Assembly (NCBI GenBank): GCA_015680685.1
Contig: MNCI01002686.1
Span: 90,701-154,700 of the forward strand
Reading direction: 5' to 3'
DNA length: 64,000 nucleotides
DNA from: Gnetum montanum
Lineage: Eukaryota > Streptophyta > Gnetopsida > Gnetales > Gnetaceae
Part shown: positions 1-11,906 of the stretch, piece after piece
How positions within the stretch are numbered: the first letter of the stretch is position 1
How the letters are laid out: every line of letters begins with the position of its first letter
The notes under the pieces: generated by a model
What the model saw: the letters and a program-made list of their open reading frames with translations, nothing else
Databases searched by the model: none
What the model was told of the DNA's origin: nothing
Program-made: the position numbers and the translations under genes

Positions 1-740
1 AGTAGGAGTCCCCCAAGTGAACGGTTCTTTATTCGAGCAGCTTTGTACCTGAACGCAAGTTGTGTACGACAATAAAGATGAGCTTTGTGGATAAACCTTG
101 CAGTGCATGGATAGGTTTATTTAATGTTATTTATTGCTTTCCTAGTAACGCGGCATGAGTACGACTTGGTTACGAGCACTGACAAATGTGTACGGCTAGC
201 CAAGGAATCGGCTACTCATCGCGATTAGATTCTCTCACCCTTACCTTCTAGAACGTGGGGCAAGTACGACTTGATTATGAGTATCTACGGATGTGTATGG
301 CTAGTCAAGGAATCGGTTGCTTGTCACACTTAGGCTAGTTAGGTGCCTCAGTACAACCGCTTCGAGCACGTGCGTTACGTGTGGTAATACCAGTAATGAT
401 TACCATTTGGTAGCCACAGTTGCATAGTTCAAGGTGTGTATGGCAAGTGGGAACGGATGTTGACGCTAGGACTTAGTGCTGTAGTTAGAGTTAGTATTAG
501 TCTCTCAACCCTTCACCCTTTAGCATAGGAGATAAACCTGAAAATACCAAAAAAATCATATACCTCGGACTTACTTAACCATACACCGTGACAACAACAA
601 GTAAGTCTGGGAAGACACTGATTAATTAACCCTAAGTGTTCCTTGCGGCGTTTAGGCATTTAGTTTGCGGAGTTCGACCGGATCGCGCGTGCTACGCTTG
701 TTTCGTATGGTTGAGTGTAGGGGTACCTTGCCACTCATCA
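1..740 (+). mobile_element. LTR of family A2, cut by the window start
   Basis: The reverse complement of this stretch closely matches 62865-63653, for example around the shared segment GCAGTGCATGG near 100 and 63370. It ends at 740 in GCCACTCATCA, the same end as the other family A LTRs at 14398 and 56556. Read this way it is in plus sense. The bases after 740 do not look like a primer binding site, so it is either a 3' LTR whose interior lies left of the window or a solo LTR. Confidence 0.75.
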
Positions 741-2239
741 GTGGTTAATAACCTTCACCCTCTCCCATTGCTAACATGTCAATTTGTCACCTCCTTGAGT
801 GCATAGCTCCTAATTTCATCATTTATTGGCATGGGATATGTTGGAGAATTCCTTCCTAGCCTTGACCTATGACTTAGGGTTACTAGGTTAAGATCGATAC
901 CAGTATACTAACACCTCATTATTATTCATAACATTCTAGAGAGAGCCTATGGGTAATGTTAAGTAATATTCCATTCATAACACCCTATGAACAACTTGCA
1001 GCAAGGATAGCTACAACCCTTATACCACCATCTCTACTACCCAAAAGTAGCAATCTCAATGTTAATATTGTTGGCAAGAAAGAGCAAATCCAAGATGCAA
1101 TATAGGATCCATGTTTAGTATTTTGTTATAGCCTATGCAGAAACCTTTTTAGGAAAATTACAATAGAAAATTCCCAATAAGAGCCTTTTGGATTTATCAA
1201 TTTTCTATATCATAACTTCATGGAATAATGAAATTCATGTAGAGCAAATCTAAGATCCAACTCAAGATTCATGGTTAACATTTTGCAGCAACCTATTTGA
1301 AAACCTTTTCAACCAAACTACAACAAAAAAAAAAGGTAAGAGTAAGAGGTTAATAATTTACATTAAGGGATAATATTAATTTGGCCCAACAAATACTAGC
1401 TTATAGAGTATTTATAGAAAGCAACAAAAACTTAAACAATCTATTGATGGTGCAATATTTAAGCATAGTAAAGAAATAATATGCAGTCTATGGATGGTGC
1501 AATACTTAATGTGTTATTTATTGTAAATTTTGTACTTCAGTTCAATGAGGTTAATGTATAGATACAAATACCTTATTACAATCTAATGAAAAAGATTCTC
1601 TAAGCTAAATTATAAATATATAATTAAACTAGAAACAATAATTCCAAATTATGTAACAAGATAAGAATTCAAGGTTCAAATCTCAATAAGCATATCAACA
1701 AGATATGATAAAGCATGCATAGTTAACAAGGGATTTAAGGATCAAAGCTCACCAATGTATAAAAGAATGTTCCAAGCTATAATCTACACAAGCTTATCAT
1801 TAAAAAATAATCATGCCATAATATACTGATCATAAAATATGAACTAGAAGGTTCATAAATCAAATCTCAATATGTAGAAAATTAAGATATACATGCTATG
1901 AAGAGATCAATTAGAAACTCTATAAGCATAAGAAAGATGTTATAATATACTAGCATAAACCATTAGCCATAGCAAAAGCTATTAACATATTATTAATCTA
2001 TATTAGAAAATACAACCTTATGCTAAATCACATAGCGTAAAATAAATAAAAAGCTAAATATATTAGGTTTAAAACATGGAGTGTTACAAAAAGCAAGTAA
2101 AATGATGTGGTGGATTTGAAGCAAACTACCTTGGATCCTAGATACTATGCACATGATAATTATGCCTGGCTAGAAGTAACTTCAATGTTAAGAAGCTTGA
2201 TCTTTAATCAAATTTGCTCCAGGAAGAGCAAATGTAGGT
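741..2239. other. AT-rich stretch without a gene
   Basis: No coding signal was seen. There are two imperfect local duplications: a block starting AGAGCAAATC near 1081 recurs near 1240, and a block with TATGGTGCAATA-like sequence near 1437 recurs near 1483. Otherwise it looks like old intergenic DNA. Confidence 0.6.
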
Positions 2240-2838
2240 ATGCATAGTACTAAGCCTTCCAAAGGAAAAAGGCATCCTTTCGATGCAAAAGATGACCTTT
2301 ATTCCCTCACATTTTCACAATTGATAGAGATGTTTACATTTCATGTGAACAGGTTTTATTACACGTTTCTGTTGCGAGTTCCGACACCAAGGCAACCGAG
2401 TAAGCACTGCACAAACGTTTCGGCGGGAATGATGCCCGGCGGACAGATGAGACGGTTACCAGAGGCAGAGGCAGAGGCAGCAACGAGGCCTTGCTCTTGG
2501 TACAATGACGCCGTTGCCCCAGATTGCGACCAGAAAGCAGCGCAAGGCAGGTGCAGGTGCAGGTGTTGCCATCGCGGCCATTGTTGTCGCGGACGGAGCT
2601 CATTTTATGTCCTCCTTTGCTCTCTTCTCTTCTGCTCTTGTGCTTGCTTCGTCTTCCTCTTCCGGTCTTGGTACTGCTCATCGCTTTCAAGTTTCGACCT
2701 TTTCAACTGGCCACTAGCCAGTGTGTTGTTGTGCCTTAAAATCGTTTCTCTATGTATGTGCGTCCGCAGGCACCAAATGTCTGCGTGGATGATAGAAATT
2801 TGTCTTTCATGAAGCATTGATGTACACATGAGCGGCAT
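2240..2838. other. GC-rich block with overlapping ORFs of unknown meaning
   Basis: From about 2390 to 2800 base composition jumps to clearly higher GC than the AT-rich DNA on both sides. Open frames occur on both strands here: a 190-codon frame on plus at 2240-2812 and 118- and 77-codon frames on minus. None shows a domain I recognise; the translations are compositionally biased (Ala/Ser-rich, Cys/Arg-rich or Lys/Arg-rich depending on frame). Mutually overlapping open frames are expected in GC-rich DNA by chance. It may be a host gene or promoter scrap moved here. Confidence 0.25.
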
Positions 2839-3059
2839 TGGTTATGGCTAACGTGCTAGCCTGGAAGATCATAAAGATCACTACCGACACCAGAAACTGA
2901 TCCTAACTGCATAGACATAACAGAATAAATTAGCATTTTAAAAGCAAAACTGAAAAAGACGCCCTTGGAAAATATTCCAAAATATTTAGCCTTAGAACAA
3001 GGAAAAGAAAGAAGACTTAAAATTACAAAAACAACACTAGTTGTTTTTGGATTCTCAAC

Positions 3060-4740
3060 CACATCCTACTACCGATGAAGAAATAGATGAAATGGAAAAA
3101 TGGTTAGATGAAGAAACTCCTTTAGAGGTACCTACAAAAAAAATTGACAAAATCCATATGGTGAAAACATAGAATAGAACAACTAAGACAATTTATGCAA
3201 TGGGCAGATTGAGCAATTAGAATTAGAAGAAAAAAGTGAACAAAGACTTCAATACCAAGAAGAAACTTCTCAAACAACTATGCCTATCAAACTAGTTAAT
3301 AAAAACAAAGCAAAAAAAAAAAAAAAAAAAACTAGTGTGCCTATTTGTACATTTCTAATAAAGTTACCTTCCTTTAAGCCTTATCCTCTAGATGCATTAA
3401 TAGACAGTGGTGCAAAAATATCCTAAGAAATATCCTTAGGAAGAGTAGGAATTATCCCATCATTTTTATGGAAACCCAAACATCCTACATATGTCATGTT
3501 TAATACTCAACAAAAATCCATAGAAAATGAAGCAGATATTCCTATCCTCTCTCCTACCAAAAAGATTTTCTTCTTGAAAGTTTATCAGTTTGATTTACCT
3601 ACCTATGATCTTTTAATAAGAACAAACAATATGAGAAATCTAGAAACCTACACAATAACCTCTAGTACCATAATTCTAGGACCCTATCAATATCCTAGAC
3701 TAGGATCCAACTATAATAGGTTTGAAAAAACAATAATACCAAAGCCAGGAAATTCCCAATGGCTAGTTAACCAAGTAGCACAATAAGAAAAACAATTTAC
3801 AACTATAACAGAAAAATTACAAGAAGTAGCCTTTGAAGATCCAACCAGTTTCAAATGGAAGAAACAACATTGGTGTCATATTGATTTGAAAGACAATGTT
3901 TATGTAAAAGTAAAAGCACACCATATTGGAATGTCCCCTGACCTCAGAAAAGAGTGTGAAGCTAAAATCAATCAATTATTACAAAAGGGTTTAATACAGT
4001 ATAGTACTAGTATGTTTTTTTGTGCATTTTTTATGTGAACAAGATAACATAGTAATTAAGGGGAAAGAAAAGATCAATTGTTAATTATAAACCTCTTAAT
4101 GACATTATTAAACCCATCCAACATCCAATTCCTAGCAAGGATGACTTGTTTCAAAAATTGCCAAATACTCACATCTACTCTAAGTTTGATTTAAAATCAA
4201 GATTTTGGCAAATACAAGTATATCTTGAAGACCACTGGAAAACTACTTTTATGGTTTCGAGTGAACTTTATGAATGGACTGTTTTACCTTTTGGAATAAA
4301 AACAACCCCTTCTATCTTACAACAAGTAATGGATCAAATCTTTATTGCTTATCCTTTCATTATTGTCTATATAGATGATATTTTAATAATGAGTAAAGAT
4401 GCTAACAAGATCTTGAACACTTAGAAATCTTTTATGACCTCATCGATAAAAATGGACTAGTTCTCTCTCCTACTAAGATGAAAATTTCGCAAGAAAAAAT
4501 AGATTTTCTAGGTCTAGAAATTGCACATGGAAAAGTTTAAAAATCCATGTCCTAGAAGCCATAAGCAAGTTTCTTGATGAAATTAAAGATAAAAAAAATT
4601 GCAAAGATTCCTTGAGTGTATCAATTATGTATCAGGGTTTTATAAAGACCTTGCAAAAGACAGGAAACTATTAAATGAATAACTTAGTTCTAAAGCCCTT
4701 ATCAGGTCTTCTCAACATATTAATACTGCTTAAATCTCAT
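3060..4740 (+). pseudogene. Endogenous caulimovirid relic: protease and reverse transcriptase
   Basis: This is an old, broken copy of a plant pararetrovirus-like polyprotein. A retropepsin motif (ALIDSGAKI) is encoded near 3395-3420, followed by an open stretch at 3496-3786. RT follows, with a connecting segment near 3895-4000 and an open stretch at 4146-4424. That stretch contains FDLK near 4187, a YEW..LPFG segment near 4270-4295 and the catalytic YIDD near 4370. The YEW-PFG spacing fits Caulimoviridae better than Ty3/Gypsy, where YEF is usual. Sequence resembling the start of RNase H continues to about 4740. Several in-frame stops and shifts break it, and no movement-protein or coat region was seen. 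Assignment to a genus is not possible by eye; a divergent Gypsy element is the alternative. Confidence 0.7.
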
Positions 4741-5560
4741 AATAGTTGGTTAGTCGTATTAGGCTTATAAATCATATTCGATGTCGATGTCACACGATGA
4801 GATATCATGGAATCCGTGTACATGTAACTTAGAAATTCCTTCACATAATTTCTTTCTTTCCATGTACATTTACCTTAGAAATGGACCACCATAGGCTTAA
4901 TGGAATCTTTATGGCTCTGTGAAGAAATTCTAAGGTTACTTTTTTGAATGGAGCTAGTAGTTGGTCTCTCGGTCAAAATTATCTATTTAGTATTTTATTT
5001 TTAGTATCACAAATTAGGAGGATACACTAAGGGAAATGAGGTATATTATGGGGTTGAGTGTCTCTTTCCACACCCTGTATTTTTTGTCAAGTTGGAATAG
5101 TTTTGTTTGATATCATACAAAATATAGATTTAATTTTTTTTGGCTCAAACTTAATGGTAGATATTATCTTATTCTTTTGAGAGTGCTTTTGCACAAAGAT
5201 TTAACTGAAATGATTTGAAATTGTGAAAGCAATAATTGAATCAATTTTCAATCAACCATACTTGCTACATTGAATTTTGTTAATCACTTTTCATTTTTGC
5301 TACCTTAAACTTTTCTTAATATTCTTTTGAGAGTGTTTATGCACAAAGATTTAAGTGAAATTATTTGAAATTTTGAAAGAAATAATTGAATCAGTTTTCA
5401 ATCGACCATACCTATTACCTTAACTTTTGTTAATGACTTTTCATTCTTGCTACCTTGAACTTTTCATAATCACTTTTGTTAATTATTTTTTCACCAACCA
5501 TACTTACTACCTTAACTTTGGTTATTTTTTGCTTTAGGAACTATACCTACTAATGAGCGG
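4741..5560. repeat. Spacer with 150-bp tandem repeat, target of an LTR insertion
   Basis: A unit starting ATTCTTTTGAGAGTG at 5171 is repeated at 5321 (period 150), followed by partial units containing CTACCTTAACTTT. The same partial unit resumes at 11910 right after the LTR element (GCTACCTTCACTTTTG), so the element split one array. No gene was seen from 4741 to 5170. Confidence 0.7.
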
Positions 5561-6448
5561 TGAGGTACCCCTATGCTCAACCATACGAATCACAAGCATT
5601 CACATATGATTCATTTGAATTCCATGGATGGGACTAGTTGTGGCATCTAGATCGTTATGCTCTAATCGCAGTTCACTGTCTTCCCACTTGGACTAGTGGT
5701 ATATTTATCACATATGGTTTAGTCTAAAGTGAGGCATATGATGTGGTCTAATTTCTACACTACTCTTGATGACAATAAAGAGATAAATTAATTAAACTAA
5801 TAAATGATGTAAAACAACATCTAAACTATCCTAACACAAGTAACTGCTCCACTTTCCTGGACACATCTTAAACACATATAGCATTGCTAGGCTACCAAAC
5901 ATTAAGCGTTGCTGGGTTACTGACTACTATATGTATGCTCGAAGTGGTCGTGCTTATGTTCATTAGCAACTGGAAATAAATTGCTTAATTCAAATGCATT
6001 TAAGTAGAAAGCATGAAAGTAAAGTGCATTAACGGAAATAGTAATCTATTCTCACTGCTACAAGGATTTTCAAAAGAGTTCATTTTATTCCTGTCACACT
6101 ACTACACTTAGGTACATCAATGTTCAAACAAAGAACTATACACACTTAGACTCCTTTTGTGGATACTTAGAAAATAGTCTAACTCTGAGAAAAATAAATG
6201 GCAAGAGCTTTGCTACTCTGACTAAAAACTAACTTGAAAACTAACTCAAAACAGGAGCCAAGACATCGTATTTATAGGCTAGAGTATATACCTTGATGTT
6301 GAGTACTTGACATCACATCCAGGCCCCAATGTTGCATACGTGATGCTATGGCTTTGACGTTGTGTACCCGACATCAGAGTAGATAGAAAACAACAATTCA
6401 TCAAATGTCAAGGCTTCAATGTCAAGATAGGAAACTCATGACTCATCA
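5561..6448 (-). repeat. 3' LTR of the gag-only family A element
   Basis: This is aligned by eye with 11015-11906 over its full length. On the plus strand it starts TAATGAGCGG (the other copy starts TGATAAGCAG) and ends ACTCATCA. It carries a near-palindrome around 6297-6318 (GATGTTGAGTACTTGACATC) close to the TATA-like CTATAAATAC on the minus strand near 6270-6280. Confidence 0.85.
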
Positions 6449-6458
6449 TACCCCCATG
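6449..6458 (-). promoter_or_regulatory. Polypurine tract of the gag-only element
   Basis: On the minus strand CATGGGGGTA directly precedes the 3' LTR. The same sequence stands before the LTRs at 55673 and 63653, which marks it as the plus-strand primer site of family A. Confidence 0.8.
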
Positions 6459-7299
6459 ACTAAATGAAAACTCATCCTTGAGTTAAACAAAATGAGGAAC
6501 AAGTTTCTTACAAAATATTGGGTAGGTATGGGATTATTGACTAACATACAAATTGACTCAGGTGGAATAGATAGATGCTAAGTACCCAAGTGTACAGAGT
6601 TAAAAGCTTTACAAAATTGGATGTTCATAATAAGAGAAGTGAACACCCTCTAAAAAAACTAACATCCAACACCTCTTGGTAGCTAAAGAGAGAGATATAA
6701 GATCCAATGATCATGAATGATCCTCGTCATAAGGTGTTGCTGCATCATCCTTGGTGAAGATAGCCCTGCTTCGAGTCTACGCTTCCCACTACAATCACAA
6801 TAAAATCATGAATTAGTATGTAAGGTGCAACACATTGTTGTTACGTGCCTTGTCTCTTCGGTGGTTACACTTGGCTAAGTTGTGATTATGATAGATTGAA
6901 TCCTTTAGTAGTGTTAGCAGGAAGGTTGACAAATAGGGTTAAATAGATAACCAATCCATTAAATTTGAAAAATTTTGACGTAAGAAAATATTTGAAGAGG
7001 ATGTAAGAATTCACAACAATAAAAAGGAAAGTTCACTTAAAAATGTTGTGAAGATGTGTACAATCAGATGTCATTGAAGGGATAAACAAAAAGATTTGAT
7101 TGTAAGAGTGTCTAAGGGTAAAGAACTTAAATAATCCAACCAAAAAAGATGCAAGTGGATCCTCCCCAAAGTAGGCATAAGCCTTTTATGCCCTTGCATA
7201 ACTTCAAACCAAAGAGTCCATGGGCTCCATGGATGATTAATGGTTACAAAAGGTTATGTACAAAAACCTAGAAGAAACTAACTAAGAATTCTGACACAT

Positions 7300-8562
7300 C
7301 AAACCAAGACATTGAACCAAAACATGAAACTAGTAATGAGGTGAGACATGGAAAGCATAGATGGAGAGAGAGAGAGAGAGTGAAACGGAGTTGCTAATTA
7401 AGATCATGTGAAGTCCCTTCTGGATTTTATGGTTAAATGACTTAGTAGGATTTATCCTTAGTCTAGACCAAAACCAACCATGTTTAGTGACTTTGCATTG
7501 ACATTCTAAGACCAGTCCATTCCTTGAGACACAAGAGTGCTCCCATAGAACAACCACCATTCCTTATTAGAGAAGAAGTAGGAACTGAGGAAGGGCCTTA
7601 GTTAGAGGGGGCTAGTCCCATAACCAGTGCTTGTAGCCTATTTATTTTGTCTAAGGGGTGTGCTTTGAATTGCCATTTTTTTTTTAAAAAAAATGGAAAC
7701 CACACCATGAAAAGACACATGCATTTATTTTGTCCAAGGGGTGTGCTTTGAATTCTCATCATTTTTTTATGAGAACCATACCATGCAAGGACTTATTCAA
7801 TTTCCTTTTATTGGTGGGCATGGAATGGTAAGAAATTCATGAAAACACACATGCACGTAGGCAAATAGAAAGGCACAAAGAATACCAAATCCCCTTGAAG
7901 CCACACTTTGTTCAAACCATTGAATCCTTCCAAATTCTGAAAACTACCAAAGTCACAAATTTATTAAAGTTTTATTAGTGAAAAAGGGACTGCATGTTTC
8001 CAAAATAAGGAAAACCATAAAGTTTGTGGATGGGTAGATGTTGTGGACTCATTTCCTATTGCATGAAAAAGAAACCATGTCCTAATCATCTGTGATAAAA
8101 TTTAGAGCCAAGCACCAGACACCAATAATCAAATAACAAAAATAGTACATACCACCATCAAGCAATGCATTACCACTATACTTGGTACTTATTAACAAAA
8201 AGTTAGAAAATCACACCAAAATAAAATAAAATAAAATAAAATATAAAAGAAGGTGTAAAATATTCAAGAAATAGCAAATGTACTAATGATGATCTAAAAC
8301 AAAAATTAGAAAATATTAATAACATGAAAACAAGAAGATGTAAAATAAAGAATGTGTAAAAAAAAAAGTTGTAAAACAAGAAGATGAAAACACTTAAGAA
8401 TCCTGAAGACTAGAATGGAGGGTAACCCCCATGACTAAACATTTGGCTATGACAAGGATTAATAAGTGGATAAATAGGATCCATGCATGTTTGAAACATT
8501 GGTAACTGTTCATGTCCTAACCACTAAGTGTTTGTTGGTGGTGTGGTGGCTAGGTAGAAAAA
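7300..8562. other. Non-coding interior of the gag-only element, with microsatellites
   Basis: No coding domain was seen. There is a short (GA)n run near 7365-7380, a 100-bp duplication around AAGGGGTGTGCTTTGAATT (7654 and 7737), and an (AAAAT)n run near 8217-8243. Together with 6459-7300 this resembles the long non-coding interior typical of non-autonomous LTR elements. Confidence 0.6.
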
Positions 8563-8895
8563 TTATTGATCATACACTTGGTTGTTAAATATATAGTGGG
8601 TCAAGGTATGAGGTGTGTGAACATTATTGATGGCTAACCCATGATTGCACCCTTGATCATGATATGGTATGCATGGATTTGTTTGTCTCCCCATGCTTGT
8701 AGATTCATTGGTTGGATTTGGAATTGGAGTAAGGATAGATGATGGCCGGTGTGTATGGTTGAAGGACATTGGTTTAGATAAGGAAGGTGGTACACCAGGT
8801 TGGCCTTGTGCTAGCTTAGATGATGCAGTGGGTTCACACATGGTTTGCTTTAGCTTACGACCTTTCCTCCAAAAGGGGCATTTCAAATGTTGCAA
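8563..8895 (-). pseudogene. 110-codon open frame in the gag-only element, unknown
   Basis: This minus-strand frame lies downstream of gag in the sense direction. It is Pro/Ser/Thr/His-rich with a CPFWRKGRK segment near its start and has no domain I recognise. It could be the degraded C-terminal part of gag, but the match is too weak to claim. The frame on the opposite strand here is also open, which lowers confidence in either. Confidence 0.3.
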
Positions 8896-9369
8896 TTAGG
8901 ACCCACTGGTATCAACATGTCTATGCACATTTCTAGCATAAGTGGCACTCATTTGTTGATATTATGGTGAGAAACATTCCTATGTTCTTGGTGGTGGCAT
9001 ATAAGGAGGTGGATTATGAGAATATCGATGGTAGGCTAGATGGTAAGAGGCATGAGGTGGTGATCCTTTAGGGGATGTCATGGGTTGATGGTACTCAGGA
9101 GAGTGTTAGTGGTGATTCGAAGTAAAGGATGTAGAACTAGTTGGAGAAATAGGGTGTTGAACATAATATTTGTGTGGTTTCAGTGGATAAGGTAGATAGT
9201 ATTGATTTGGTGGTGGCCTTCCCCATGACTGTGGTTGCTATCATTGAGGTTGATGACCATGTTGAGGCTAGTAATAAGTCTTCCTAGGATGGTACGATCA
9301 GTTGTGGGATTGTCTATAATTACCTTGTGAAAGAGGAAATATCCCGAGCATGTGCCTTTGCACAAACTT

Positions 9370-10888
9370 CAGATTTAAGGCACCTATCCAATACTCCTAT
9401 AGATGTAACAAGACTAGGCAATGGCCATTCAGATGATCATATATGCAGATGTCGCATTCATTATCTTCATCTATGGTTGAGTCTATAGCCTCACTTTCTT
9501 TAGCCATCTTTCCCTTTTGTCGAAAAGTGTTCTTAGTTATTTCTTGGTTCTATATGATTTGGTTATTGTGTTCATTAGGCATGTGTTGCATAATCTTCTT
9601 TGTGACTATCTCAATAAGGGTTGTTGTTGTTTTCATTTATCCATTTAGACTTCCTATTGAATTTTTCTTCTAGATCATTAATAGACTCCTCTATCGACAA
9701 AGTTCATTGTGGAATCACATTATTGAGAGTATTTTCATTTTCCTTATCATAAATTTGGACCTCCTTCAATTGAAGAGTTGGGTCCCTTTGATGTTTCTCA
9801 ACATTCTCCCTTTTTCACATCTCTCCTTCTTCTTTTGCCACATGCATTATTATCTCTTTGACTTGATGGGCATGAAGCTCATATAATTGCCCTGGGGCAT
9901 ATATCCCAAGGGTTGCCCTTGTTTCATTACAAAGTCCATCTATGATGTGGTAAAGTTACTCTTCCTTGGAGAAACCATGGCTTGGGCATTGATTCATTAA
10001 GGCATAATATCTATCTAAGGCCATGTCCAAGGGTTCAAGTTGTTCTTATTTCAACTCTTGGATTTGTCTTCTCAGATTGGACACTCTTTTATAGGTTTGG
10101 TATCTCTTGTTGGAAAGTTCCAACATTGTAGACCATCATCAGATTGAATTTGGTTTCAAAAATCGATACCACACTTTGGCTTTATCAATTAGTATCCTAG
10201 AAAAGAGCTTAAGCTTTTTCCATCTACTTTCAATTTTATAGTTAGCACAGGCATCATGGAAGGCTTGTAAATGATGTTACATATCTGAATCATACCCTCT
10301 TGCAAATTTTAGAATATTATTCATGCCAAGCTTAGGTAGTTGACTCTTGTTGCAATTCCTACGAGATATCTTAATGGCCTATGTGATATGAATTAGGCTC
10401 TTAGTGGCCAATAAGGGTTCATTGTCATCAAAAAAATTATGAAGGAAGTTCCTATGTTCATGGTGTTCTCTATGACTCTTCTCGTGGGTTTGAGTTTGGT
10501 TTTTAGTTTGACCCTTTAATGGAGCTCTCTCTTTATACCTACATTCATCTTCATTAAAACTAGATGTTGAAGGGGAAGAGGAAGATGAGGAAGTGGAAGA
10601 GTTGCCATGGCTTCTATGGTGTTTCCTAGGGTTCCTTAATTTATCATTTTTGGTTTTAGAGGGGGTCTTAGGCCTTGAGGCCTCCCCTAGTCTAGGACCT
10701 ACATCATCTTCTCTAAGATTTTTTACCTTAGGTGAATGTAGTCTTTGAGTTTCATCAGAGTGGTCATGATCATAAGAAACCCCTACATAAGGTTGATCAC
10801 TCCAATATTCTTCATCGTATATCTCATTAGTTCTCCAATGAATGTGTTCGCTATAGCATGCATTGTCATTTCTATGTGGGAGAGACAT
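9370..10888 (-). pseudogene. gag pseudogene of the gag-only element
   Basis: The start codon at 10888 opens a 169-codon frame rich in charged residues and serine, ending in TAG at 10379-10381. The same frame continues with a recognisable retrotransposon gag domain between about 10350 and 10130: LPKLGMNN, then LQAFHDACANYKIES, KLKLFSRIL and KAKVWYRFL. This matches the capsid-like domain that packages element RNA. Stops interrupt it (one TAG before the domain, one TAA inside, TGATGA after). Beyond about 10130 the frame is still traceable with gag-like segments (ALDRYYALMNQCPSHG, LEEKFNRKSK) to about 9400. A homologous domain, with many identical residues, lies in the element at 14539-16500. Confidence 0.75.
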
Positions 10889-10994
10889 GGTTGTTGGTTT
10901 ATAGTGTGTGTAATTTAATATTTTATAAAAGATATATCATTAAGGCTTTTTACAGAAATCTTGTATAATATAACTAATCTAAATAACTAGCACC

Positions 10995-11014
10995 ATCCTT
11001 GGCAATGATGCCAA
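10995..11014 (-). promoter_or_regulatory. Decayed tRNA-Asp type primer binding site
   Basis: On the minus strand TTGGCATCATTGCCAAGGA abuts the 5' LTR. The tRNA-Asp type site known from Athila-like elements is TGGCGCCGTTGCCGGGGA; every difference here is a transition, as expected from cytosine deamination. Confidence 0.65.
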
Positions 11015-11906
11015 TGATAAGCAGTAAGGTACCCCAATGCTCAACCATAAAAATCACAAGCGTTCATGCATGATTCGATCAAATTCCATGGATGGGACTA
11101 GTTGTGGCATCTACATTGTTATCCTCTAATCGTAGTTCCTTGTCTTTTGACTTGGACTAGTGGTATCTTTATCATGTATGGTTTAGTCCAAAGTGAGGCA
11201 TATTATGTGGTCTAATTTCTACACTACTCCTGATGATGATAAAGAGATAAATTAGTTAAACTAATAAATGATATAAAATAATATCTAAACTAGCCTAACA
11301 AAAGTAACTATCCCACTTTCCAGGACACATCCTAAACAAATATACTAGGCTAACAAACATTAAGTGTTGTTGGGTTACCAAGTACTATATGTATGCTCGA
11401 AGTGGTTGTGCTTGTGTTCATTAACAACTAGAAATCAATTGTTTAATTCGAATGCATTTAAGTAGAAAGAATGAAAGTAAAGTACATTAAAGAAAATAGT
11501 AATCTATTCTTAGTGCTACAAGGATTTTCAAAAGAGTTAATTTTATTCCTATCATGCTGTTGAACTTAGGTACATTAGTGTTTGAATAAAGAACTGTACA
11601 CACTTAGACTCTTTTTGTAGGCACTTAGAAAATAGTCTAACTTTGAGAAAAATAAATGGCAAGAGCTTCACTACTCTGACTAAAAACTAACTTGAAAATT
11701 GACTCAAAATGAGAGCCCATGCATTGTATTTATAGGCCAGAGTATATACCCCAATGTCGGGTACCCGACATCACATCTAGGTCTCAACATTATGTACACA
11801 ATGTCATGGCTCCAACATCATGTACTCAATGTTAGAGTAGATAGAAAATAGCGATTCATTAGATGTCAAGGCTCTGATGTCAAGATAGGTAAATCATGAC
11901 TCATCA
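11015..11906 (-). repeat. 5' LTR of the gag-only family A element
   Basis: This is the partner of 5561-6448. It contains a perfect 18-bp palindrome, ATGTCGGGTACCCGACAT, at 11754-11771, placed just upstream (in minus sense) of a TATA-like CTATAAATAC near 11725-11738. It ends ACTCATCA at 11906. Confidence 0.85.

Larger units (their letters stand above)
5561..11906 (-). mobile_element. Complete gag-only LTR retrotransposon, family A
   Basis: Two direct LTRs of about 890 bp enclose 4566 bp of interior. In minus orientation the order is LTR, PBS, gag, long non-coding interior, polypurine tract, LTR. I can read a gag domain but no protease, RT or integrase, so the copy is non-autonomous and would depend on enzymes of a relative such as the element at 14399-18600. 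Flanking 5-mers are CCTAC on the left and CCTGC on the right, a target duplication with one mismatch. Part of the interior recurs on the plus strand at 32447-34560, so this non-autonomous form has spread as a family. Confidence 0.85.
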
